Source of the DNA: an uncultured Lachnospiraceae bacterium
GTDB taxonomy: Bacteria; Bacillota; Clostridia; Lachnospirales; Lachnospiraceae
NCBI GenBank assembly: GCA_947594085.1
Contig: CANQEB010000050.1
Span: forward strand, 1-12,021
Direction: 5' to 3'
Length of the DNA stretch: 12,021 nucleotides
Position numbers and translations under genes: made by a program. A model generated the notes under the pieces. That model did not search any database, was not told where the DNA came from, and saw nothing but the letters and a program-made list of their open reading frames with translations. Below are positions 7,101-12,021 of the stretch, piece by piece (within the stretch, counting starts at the first letter, position 1; each line of letters starts with the position of its first letter).

Positions 7101-7672
7101 TGACCAGGAAAAACAGGGCGGAGGAGCAGGAGCAGGTATGCCGACTGGCGCTTTTGCAGTACTATGCGCGAAGCCTTGAACTGAAACCGGAGCAGAGGAA
7201 GATTGCAGTAGACTTGCTCGAAGAGTTCGGAGCCAGGGGAATGCGCTTTGCGTTCTGGCGACGTTTCGACGAGGAGTTGCTGCGCCCGTATCAGATGGAA
7301 GGCAGAGTGTTTGCGGAGTATGCCTGTGACCCGAAGAGCAAGGTGACAATCTTTTATCGTCTGCGTGGCAGGGAAGAAGAGTATCGCGAAGAGGCTATGA
7401 AAGACTATTTCGAGGGTATTTTTGTGAGGGAGTTCACGTTGTTTGACGGAGATGAGCTTGAATGTTACCTGGAGGAAGAGTCGGGCGATGAGCGCAAGAA
7501 GACAGACTTGTGGGTGCTCAGGGCACCTTCGGGGGCGTCTGTAAGGACATCCAAGTATGAATCGTTGAACCGTATCGCGAGAGCGCGAAGCAAAGGAGAA
7601 GAGGTTCGGGAAGAGCTGGAATCTTACCTGACCATGGAATATCTAGTGGGGGAAATATTTACGTTGGTGTGA
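4121..7672 (+). CDS. DUF5717 family protein (large beta/alpha-solenoid protein)
   Basis: 1183-residue protein of the uncharacterised DUF5717 family, conserved in Lachnospiraceae. No signal peptide or membrane helix, so probably cytoplasmic. It starts with TTG at 4121: AGGTGA lies 6 bp upstream, an in-frame TGA at 4112-4114 excludes a longer form, and the next in-frame ATG is about 57 codons in, past conserved-looking sequence. Residues ~10-130 and ~190-290 look beta-rich and Ig-like (GSFRVS, GSITV, YELNFVLDTNLMHAGNNYARI). From ~300 to ~1060 the sequence is almost all amphipathic helices with TPR-like spacing (for example LFLVQLYFADGKKQRALKLLE), suggesting a scaffold-like solenoid. The last ~100 residues return to beta (KVTIFYRLRG, REFTLFDGDELECYLEEE). 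A 7-codon tandem duplication is present near the N-terminus. Likely co-transcribed with the next two genes. No enzymatic motif seen. Confidence 0.8.
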   Translation: MKRRIEQLLNGIFEYAPAKLVIEPAKLVIRAVPGAAASGSFRVSAADHQKVKGFLYTSSPRMLCEPAEFQGTENDIRFQIDCSGFEEGAQEQGSITVCSGLGEYVLPYEVMIESGAQGKEADQVGSARELAAVAHESYQKACRIFATEEFEERLAHREPHFAALYGGLRVQGNDCAQVEEFLVGAGVKEPVEITAEQNSYVWDGLLAPVGQTIRIARNTWGYQQITASSDARFLRLEKKSFTTDEFAGSTYELNFVLDTNLMHAGNNYARILLTAGCQTVEIRVTARRAEQSGAGHGYHTCKIMRKELEALYVRFRLKKIDLATWVERSVSVIGSYKRSGGQDLYADLFLVQLYFADGKKQRALKLLESLDGQVRRTGSPERYGFYLYLTTFFYHEAAYVDRVEDEIVRLFMRDRTNWKLLWILLYLQENFLNNDDAKYEAIAEQFRYGCRSRILYLEAYLILRDDPFQMRRLDAFELQLLRFARDEGILTAEVVRQAANLAIHYPTFDQRLYEILTSGYQLYPSEDLVKAICRLLMKGDKKDSCFFPWYAKGVEMGLRVTGLYEYYMETMDSLDMDSMPQVIRMYFAYDTTLDYRRRAAIYRTIVENRQSDAQMYHSYRAAMEKFAVDQLEATRISDDLAVLYRTFLRKKSLTESSAKKLAKILFTYEIACNLPNIRQVIVHSARLRREQAALLVQGRAYVQIYDPDSAVMLEDMQGRRYLASGISSIRRMFEDEEMLAWCAQTVSDLPGLLLHICVRCMEMGPIQNQTLPYFAAACETEAFSDTFRARLRRDVMNYYVNHIRDDSLSEFLGHISYLDYVKVDKAALITLLAEEGKCADAFALLDAYGTEGIALLQLVRICSRMVLELEFEENSMLVSLCYYCFDRGKYDDKLLRYLLLYYEGPVRDMKHIWQAAVRFDLDTMLLEEKIITMILFTRSGTQGSEAVFESYWKKMGRKKLCKAYVNLKAYEYFVKDIPVADSVFAYIEREYLYLTRKNRAEEQEQVCRLALLQYYARSLELKPEQRKIAVDLLEEFGARGMRFAFWRRFDEELLRPYQMEGRVFAEYACDPKSKVTIFYRLRGREEEYREEAMKDYFEGIFVREFTLFDGDELECYLEEESGDERKKTDLWVLRAPSGASVRTSKYESLNRIARARSKGEEVREELESYLTMEYLVGEIFTLV
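4168..4209 (+). repeat. In-frame 21-bp tandem duplication in the DUF5717 gene
   Basis: Bases 4168-4188 and 4189-4209 begin with the same 18-mer (GCCGGCGAAGCTTGTGAT) and differ only in the last three bases. The repeat encodes PAKLVIE followed by PAKLVIR, at the first strand of the N-terminal beta domain. The near-identity at DNA level, including synonymous positions, points to a recent duplication that keeps the frame. Confidence 0.85.
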
Positions 7673-7754
7673 TGTCAAGCATGCTTTGGAACGGCAGAAA
7701 AGGACACCCCGATGTATGAGACATATGGCTGAGGCAGAGAAGTAAGGTGAGCTT

Positions 7755-9086
7755 ATGATACAGGCGACAAATGAAATGGTGCTGGGAATCGATCTGAACG
7801 AACAGTATGCTCAGATTACGTATTATCATCAATCGGTCAAGGAACCGATGACATTGGGCGCATCGGCAGACGCGGAGCATGCACTTTTGCCAATGGGAAT
7901 GCGTTTGGATGCTCAGGGGAGATGGCACCTCTGGGACGGGAAGAGTGAGTGGACAAACGCGGGTCACAAGACCGCATCAGACCGCGCCGCGACGAGCCGG
8001 ACGGGGACACGTCAGCAAACGGACGAAAAGAGTGGAATTACAGACCTGTACAACAAGATCGAAAGGCAGGAAACGGTATTCAGTGGAGGGAAAAGCTATG
8101 AGCCAAGAGAGCTTTTGGCAGCTTATTTTCAATTGTGCTTTTCAAAACTGAAGCTGCTGGCCCAGGAGACGAAGCTGCATGTGATGGTGACAGTGCGTGA
8201 GCTTGACGACTGGTGGAGTACGGTGCTCGTAGAGGCTTTGGAGCAAAACGGGCTGGACCGCAAGCAGATTTACCTTCAGGATTATCTGTCTTCCTTTTTC
8301 TACCATACGATCAATCAGAAAAAGGAATTGTGGTATCAGGATGTCGCACTTTTGACATACGAGGATGAGGCGATCGTTGGGTACTTACTCCACATCGACC
8401 GCAGCACGAGACCGGCGATCGCCACGGTGGACCAGGTTGCCAGACAGCCGATGAATGAAGAAGTGCGTGCCGGGCGGGGAGATACCGAATGGAAGAAGGA
8501 GAAGGACCGCCTGTTTTTCGAGCTCTTGAAGAAGGTGTTCGAGCGAAGAAATGTGTCCGCCAGCTATCTGATGGGCGATTATTTTAACAAGAGCTGGGCG
8601 GAGCGGTCAATCCAGTTCCTCTGTTACAAACGGCACGCGTTCCAGGGGCGGAACTTGTATTCCAAAGGAGCCTGCTATGCTGTGATGGAGCGGGTTGGTC
8701 TGGTCGAGAGCCATGGGATTATTTTTGGTGGGCGTGACATGATCGAACGAAATCTCGGGATGGAGATGCGAGTTCGGGGCAGGGAGACGTATTATCCTCT
8801 TGTGAGCGCGGGAATCAATTGGTATGAGGCACATCATGTTTGCGAGTTTATTTTGCATGGAGAGCGCGAGATTCGTGTTCTCTCACAGCCGATGGCGGAG
8901 GGCGAGAAGATTGTGCACACGATGAGATTTCCCGGACTGCCGGCGCGGCCGGACCGTGCGACGAGGCTGCGCATGACGGTCTATTTCTTGTCGGCGACAT
9001 GTTGCCATATTGAAGTAGAGGATCTGGGGTTTGGGGGACTTTACCGCTCCTCAGGCCGCGTTTGGCAGAGGGAATTGTACTTTTAG
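7755..9086 (+). CDS. DUF5716 family protein, degenerate actin/Hsp70-like fold
   Basis: 443-residue protein of the uncharacterised DUF5716 family. The ATG at 7755 follows AAGGTG. Residues 9-24 (VLGIDLNEQYAQITYY) resemble the phosphate-1 loop of Hsp70/actin ATPases (IGIDLGTT...), with the Asp kept but the Gly-Thr-Thr replaced. Residues 141-150 (LHVMVTVREL) and 197-214 (VALLTYEDEAIVGYLLHI) sit where a sugar-kinase/Hsp70 fold would have its central and phosphate-2 strands, but the DxGGG signature is missing. YLMGDYFNKSWAERSI (271-286) and NLYSKGACYAV (300-310) recall the adenosine-motif and following helix. The C-terminal ~100 residues are beta-rich. Inferred: an ASKHA-fold protein that may bind nucleotide atypically or not at all. 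Residues ~62-95 form a polar, probably disordered linker. It lies 82 bp after DUF5717 and 18 bp before the next gene. Confidence 0.78.
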   Translation: MIQATNEMVLGIDLNEQYAQITYYHQSVKEPMTLGASADAEHALLPMGMRLDAQGRWHLWDGKSEWTNAGHKTASDRAATSRTGTRQQTDEKSGITDLYNKIERQETVFSGGKSYEPRELLAAYFQLCFSKLKLLAQETKLHVMVTVRELDDWWSTVLVEALEQNGLDRKQIYLQDYLSSFFYHTINQKKELWYQDVALLTYEDEAIVGYLLHIDRSTRPAIATVDQVARQPMNEEVRAGRGDTEWKKEKDRLFFELLKKVFERRNVSASYLMGDYFNKSWAERSIQFLCYKRHAFQGRNLYSKGACYAVMERVGLVESHGIIFGGRDMIERNLGMEMRVRGRETYYPLVSAGINWYEAHHVCEFILHGEREIRVLSQPMAEGEKIVHTMRFPGLPARPDRATRLRMTVYFLSATCCHIEVEDLGFGGLYRSSGRVWQRELYF

Positions 9087-9104
9087 GAGAAGAAGGGATC
9101 ATTT

Positions 9105-9899
9105 ATGAGTTATGATCTTTGCCTGGTGAAACAGGCTGAAAAACCATATTTCATAGAAAATATACGGACCGGCATTTACTCGCTGGAGGAGCTTTGCTTT
9201 TATCTCTACAATAATATTTGTCTGATTGACGAGAGTATTCTGAACGAAGGCCTTTGTGACTGGATTCGTGATGAGCTTGGACTGACAAGATTGTATCGTC
9301 AGCTGTATGAGCAGCTTGAGAAGCAGGAGGGAGCGGCTTTCTTTGTGCTGCCGATTTTTCGCGAGGCAGGATATCTGTCCCACGCCGAGATGCGGGAGTT
9401 TCAGGAGAAGCTTGCAAAGCTCGAGGTGCAGTCTGATGACATGAAACAAAAGCTGCGCGGCGATTATTTGGTCCGGGATCACATGTATGCGCGTGCAATC
9501 GGAGAGTACCGTGGAATTTTGAAGCGCAGGAATCCCGGAAAGCTGGGGACGCAGTTTTATGCGGCGGTTTTGAATAATCTTGGAGCCGCGTATGCCGGAT
9601 TGTTTCAGTTTGAGGCGGCAGCAGAATGCCTTCGAGAGTCCTATGAGCTAATGAAGACAAAGGAGACTCTTCGAAAATATATCAGCGCGCTCCCACTGTT
9701 TCTGGATGAGAAAGAGTGCAAAAAGCGTCTTGACGAGCTGAAGGCGGACTCTGTTCTCGTGAAAAGCATTCAGGAATATAATGCAAAGCTGTTCGAGAAG
9801 CCAGAGTTTGCCAAGCACCTTGAGAACGTGCATAAGGCGGAGCCGGAGAAAATATTTGACGAATTGAAGGAACAATACTGCAGAAGTACGAAAATCTAA
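9105..9899 (+). CDS. Conserved TPR-like protein of the DUF5717/DUF5716 operon
   Basis: 264-residue soluble protein without a named family that I can assign. Seen: an N-terminal segment with IYSLEELCFYLYNNICLIDESILNEGLCDWI (24-53), highly helical and rich in aromatic residues; a helical middle (~60-112) including YLSHAEMREFQEKLAKLE; two TPR-like units at ~116-141 (GDYLVRDHMYARAIGEYRGIL) and ~151-184 (NNLGAAYAGLFQFEAAAECL, with the typical small/aromatic TPR positions); and a charged helical tail from ~203. The ATG at 9105 is preceded by AAGGGA (9093-9098), and only 18 bp separate it from the DUF5716 stop, so translation is probably coupled. Inferred role: adaptor or partner of the two upstream proteins. 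No catalytic motif or membrane segment. Confidence 0.82.
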   Translation: MSYDLCLVKQAEKPYFIENIRTGIYSLEELCFYLYNNICLIDESILNEGLCDWIRDELGLTRLYRQLYEQLEKQEGAAFFVLPIFREAGYLSHAEMREFQEKLAKLEVQSDDMKQKLRGDYLVRDHMYARAIGEYRGILKRRNPGKLGTQFYAAVLNNLGAAYAGLFQFEAAAECLRESYELMKTKETLRKYISALPLFLDEKECKKRLDELKADSVLVKSIQEYNAKLFEKPEFAKHLENVHKAEPEKIFDELKEQYCRSTKI

Positions 9900-9901
9900 T
9901 C

Positions 9902-9930
9902 TTGCAATCTCAGGCTCAATCATATATACT
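9902..9930 (+). promoter_or_regulatory. Candidate sigma-A promoter for purC
   Basis: TTGCAA (9902-9907, 4/6) and TATACT (9925-9930, 5/6), spaced exactly 17 bp, directly after the stop of the TPR-like gene. It would give purC a leader of about 160-170 nt. No terminator is visible between the TPR-like gene and this site, so readthrough from upstream is also possible. Confidence 0.5.
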
Positions 9931-9945
9931 TGCATGTGGCACAAG

Positions 9946-10055
9946 GCCGGGTGCAGCGAATCCGTTCGGTCGGGGCGGATGCTTTCTCAGAGAGTAGATC
10001 TTTTGGGAAGCAGAACAAAACTTCTGCCGAAAGTGATTTGCAAAAGCGCACCGGC
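9946..10055 (+). other. Potentially structured purC leader
   Basis: Three pairings are nested. GCCGG-(G)-TGC (9946-9954) pairs with GCACCGGC (10048-10055) and closes a 93-nt interior. Inside it, AGC-(GA)-ATCCG (9955-9964) pairs with CGGATGCT (9976-9983), and GCAGAA (10010-10015) pairs with TTCTGC (10022-10027). No T-run follows, so it is not an obvious attenuator. I compared it from memory with purine, ZTP (pfl) and ykkC-type consensus sequences and saw no match. Pairings this short can occur by chance. Confidence 0.3.
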
Positions 10056-10099
10056 GCAAGAAACATAATAATACGCAGAGGCGAAAGAGGAGATCGTTT

Positions 10100-10807
10100 A
10101 TGGAAAAAAAGGAATTGCTCTACGAGGGAAAGGCAAAGAAGGTTTACCGCACAGACGACGAGGACGTTTTGATCGTGGATTACAAGGATGACGCCACGGC
10201 ATTCAATGGCCTGAAGAAGGGCACGATCGTCGGCAAGGGCGTGATCAACAACCGCATGACGAACCATGTATTCCAGATCCTTGAGAAAGAGGGCGTTCCG
10301 ACCCATTTCATCGAGGAGCTCAGCGACAGGGAGACCGCCGTGAAGAAGGTGGAGATCGTTCCGCTCGAGGTCATCGTGCGCAACATCGCGGCGGGCAGCT
10401 TTTCGAAGCGCCTGGGCGTTCCGGAGGGCACGCCATTTAAGGCTCCGACGCTCGAGTTCAGTTACAAGAACGATGAGCTGGGAGATCCGCTGATCAATGA
10501 CTATTTTGCGATCGCGTTGGAGCTTGCAACGCGGGAGGAGATCGAGACGATCACAAAATACGCGTTCAAGGTGAATGATGTTCTGAGAAACTATTTCATG
10601 CAGGCGAACATTGAGCTTGTGGACTTCAAGATCGAGTTTGGCCGCTATCACGGACAGATTATCCTGGCGGATGAGACATCACCGGATACTTGTCGCCTGT
10701 GGGATGCGACCACACATGAGAAGCTGGACAAAGATCGCTTCCGCAGGGATCTCGGCAATGTCGAGGAAGCATACAATGAGGTGTTCCACCGTCTCGGGCT
10801 GGCATAG
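10100..10807 (+). CDS. purC: Phosphoribosylaminoimidazole-succinocarboxamide synthase
   Basis: SAICAR synthetase: ATP-dependent ligation of aspartate to CAIR in de novo purine synthesis, cytoplasmic. 235 residues, the standard length of the stand-alone bacterial enzyme. Seen: [15 protein letters not shown] at the N-terminus (6-20, glycine-rich nucleotide loop region), [11 protein letters not shown] (27-37), [12 protein letters not shown] (47-58), the PROSITE-type motif region [19 protein letters not shown] (88-106), and [20 protein letters not shown] (173-192) leading to SPDTCRLWD (194-202). All the family's landmark blocks are present, so the enzyme should be active. AGGAG at 10088-10092 lies 7 bp before the ATG. 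It is followed by a hairpin terminator candidate and then purF in the same direction. Confidence 0.97.
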   Translation: MEKKELLYEGKAKKVYRTDDEDVLIVDYKDDATAFNGLKKGTIVGKGVINNRMTNHVFQILEKEGVPTHFIEELSDRETAVKKVEIVPLEVIVRNIAAGSFSKRLGVPEGTPFKAPTLEFSYKNDELGDPLINDYFAIALELATREEIETITKYAFKVNDVLRNYFMQANIELVDFKIEFGRYHGQIILADETSPDTCRLWDATTHEKLDKDRFRRDLGNVEEAYNEVFHRLGLA

Positions 10808-10829
10808 GGCGGACGCCGCCAAGGAAGGC

Positions 10830-10880
10830 TATCTCCGGGTGGACACCCCTATAGGCTCTTCTAGGAGATGACATTTTTCT
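10830..10880 (+). terminator. Hairpin terminator candidate after purC
   Basis: TATCTCC (10830-10836) pairs with GGAGATG (10864-10870), with one T-G wobble. A GGGT-GGAC-ACCC tetraloop hairpin (10837-10848) is nested at its 5' side, and TTTTT starts at 10874. The outer stem is short and the loop long, so termination may be partial, leaving some readthrough into purF. Confidence 0.45.
10835..10853 (+). repeat. Hairpin repeat, copy 2
   Basis: CCGGGTGGACACCC-C-TATA; inverted match to 343-360 with one extra C. The flanks also keep some similarity (AGGAA before it, and CTTC..GGAGA after it, when the aroD copy is read on the minus strand), which suggests a common ~45-bp element rather than a chance match of the core. 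Confidence 0.6.
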
Positions 10881-10926
10881 GACGGCTGTCGGATGACAGC
10901 GTGAGAAACGCACAGCGTCGGTAACG

Positions 10927-10966
10927 GTGGAAGCGAAATTGCAGGATGCCTCGGACGTGGAAGCGA
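10927..10966. repeat. Direct repeat pair in the purC-purF gap
   Basis: GTGGAAGCGA occurs at 10927-10936 and again at 10957-10966, exactly 30 bp apart (about three helical turns). They lie 43-82 bp before the purF start. They could be a regulator site pair. No match to the Bacillus PurR box was seen. The rest of the 201-bp gap holds a small 6-bp hairpin (10885-10900, loop GGAT) and no convincing promoter. Confidence 0.45.
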
Positions 10967-11008
10967 TTTACACTAGGAAGGATCTGGGGCGGGAGATGAT
11001 AATACGGA

Positions 11009-12021
11009 ATGAACTGTGAGATTTATGAACAGATGGAGCCCGAGGATAAGCTGCGAGAGGAGTGCGGTGTCTTCGGTATGTACGATTTCTCAGGGGAGGA
11101 TGTCGCGTCGTCGATCTACTATGGCCTTTTCGCGCTGCAGCACCGCGGGCAGGAGAGCTGCGGGATCGCGGTCAGCGACACGCAGGGGCCGAAGAAGAAG
11201 GTGCTGTCACATAAGGGCATGGGCCTAGTGAACGAGGTGTTCACGGGCGATCATCTGGCAGCGCTGAAGGGCGATATCGGCGTCGGGCACGTGCGCTATT
11301 CGACCGCGGGCGGGAGCACGCGTGAGAACGCGCAGCCACTTGTGCTCAACTATGTCAAAGGCACGCTGGCGCTTGCGCACAACGGCAATCTGGTGAATGC
11401 GCCGGAACTGCGCAGGGAGTTGGAGATGGGTGGTGCGATCTTCCAGACGACGATCGACACGGAGGTCATCGCCTATCATATTGCCAGGGAGCGTGTTCGC
11501 TCGAAGGACGTTGAGGGCGCGGTCGCAAACGCGATGAAGAAGCTCGTAGGTGCTTACTCGCTGGTCATCATGTCGCCGCGCAAGCTGATCGGCGCAAGGG
11601 ATCCGTTCGGGTTCCGCCCGCTGTGCATCGGCAGGAGGGACAATGCCTATATTCTTGCCTCTGAGACCTGCGCGCTGGACACGATCGGGGCCGAGTACAT
11701 CCGGGACGTCGAGCCCGGGGAGATCGTGACGATCAGCCCGAAGGAGGGCATCGTATCTGACCGGAGTATGTGCCTGTCGAAGGATGGGAAAGACAGAACC
11801 GCAAGGTGTATTTTTGAATATATTTATTTCGGAAGACCGGACAGCCGCCTGGACGGCGTCAGCGTCTATCAGTCGCGGATCCGCGCAGGACGTTTTCTGG
11901 CGATGGATTCGCCGGTGGACGCGGATCTGGTGGTCGGCGTGCCGGAGTCCGGGAATGTGGCGGCGCTCGGCTATTCGCTGGAGTCCGGGATCCCCTACGG
12001 GACCGCGTTTGTCAAGAACAG
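11009..12021 (+). CDS. purF: Amidophosphoribosyltransferase (5' part, runs off the window)
   Basis: Glutamine PRPP amidotransferase, the committed first step of de novo purine synthesis. The frame is open from 11009 to the window edge (337 codons). The ATG at 11009 is chosen because it is the first in frame after GGGAG (10991-10995, spacing slightly long at 13); an ATG at 11033 is the alternative. Cys19 in EECGVFG is the predicted N-terminal nucleophile after removal of an 18-residue propeptide. The Ntn glutaminase domain shows LQHRGQESCGIAV, GVGHVRYSTAG, AHNGNLVN and TIDTEVI. RDPFGFRPL and SETCALD follow, then CIFEYIYFGRPDS, whose Cys aligns with an iron-sulfur cysteine of the Bacillus-type enzyme. 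VVGVPESGNVAALGY opens the phosphoribosyltransferase domain; the PRPP loop lies past the edge. Confidence 0.96.
   Translation, partial: MNCEIYEQMEPEDKLREECGVFGMYDFSGEDVASSIYYGLFALQHRGQESCGIAVSDTQGPKKKVLSHKGMGLVNEVFTGDHLAALKGDIGVGHVRYSTAGGSTRENAQPLVLNYVKGTLALAHNGNLVNAPELRRELEMGGAIFQTTIDTEVIAYHIARERVRSKDVEGAVANAMKKLVGAYSLVIMSPRKLIGARDPFGFRPLCIGRRDNAYILASETCALDTIGAEYIRDVEPGEIVTISPKEGIVSDRSMCLSKDGKDRTARCIFEYIYFGRPDSRLDGVSVYQSRIRAGRFLAMDSPVDADLVVGVPESGNVAALGYSLESGIPYGTAFVKN

Noticed and set aside
9940..10099. Known riboswitch (purine, ZTP, ykkC, c-di-GMP) in the purC leader
   Set aside because: None of the conserved core sequences I know for these classes could be found in order; only generic pairings remain.
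10835..10853. T-box-like GGGTGG sequence after purC
   Set aside because: The conserved T-box continuation (ACCGCG) is missing, it sits downstream of a gene rather than in an aminoacyl-tRNA synthetase or amino-acid gene leader, and it is better explained by the hairpin repeat.

Overview
The window looks like the chromosome of an endospore-forming Firmicute of the class Clostridia, most likely family Lachnospiraceae. The evidence is a spoIIGA-sigE pair, a sigma-G gene, a YlmC/YmxH-type PRC-barrel gene and nrdR, followed by a three-gene block whose first two members match the DUF5717 and DUF5716 families, which I know mainly from Lachnospiraceae. Base composition is moderate and codon use is mixed; purC and purF use more C/G-ending codons than the DUF block. 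There is no sign of phage, transposon or CRISPR.

Layout. (1) 1-275: 3' end of aroD (type I 3-dehydroquinate dehydratase), closed by a long hairpin. (2) 410-2124: spoIIGA-sigE transcription unit behind a spoIIG-type promoter: TTGACA and TATACT separated by 21 bp, with Spo0A-box matches on and upstream of the -35. A UUCG hairpin separates sigE from the convergent nrdR. (3) 2129-3020: nrdR (minus) and ylmC (plus) diverge from a region filled by four degenerate copies of a ~22-bp tandem repeat, whose outer copies contain the -35 hexamers of both genes. (4) 3106-3885: sigG on the minus strand, convergent with ylmC. This differs from the Bacillus order, in which sigG directly follows sigE. (5) 4121-9899: an apparent operon of a 1183-residue DUF5717 protein (beta-domain N-terminus plus long alpha-solenoid), a 443-residue DUF5716 protein with traces of an actin/Hsp70-type fold, and a 264-residue TPR-like protein. 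(6) 10100-12021: purC, then purF, cut by the window edge; both belong to de novo purine synthesis.

How the genes fit together. SpoIIGA is the membrane protease that activates pro-sigma-E in the mother cell, and sigma-G is the late forespore factor, so both compartments' regulators are encoded here. NrdR represses ribonucleotide reductase genes and, with purC/purF, gives the region a nucleotide-metabolism flavour, though no direct link is visible. The DUF5717-DUF5716-TPR block is the least understood part and the best candidate for an undescribed system.

Non-coding structure worth attention: the 22-bp repeat array between nrdR and ylmC with a related copy upstream of sigG; a hairpin-forming 18/19-bp sequence shared in inverted orientation by the aroD and purC 3' flanks; and a ~170-nt, potentially folded purC leader. 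No gene-free stretch exceeds 300 bases.
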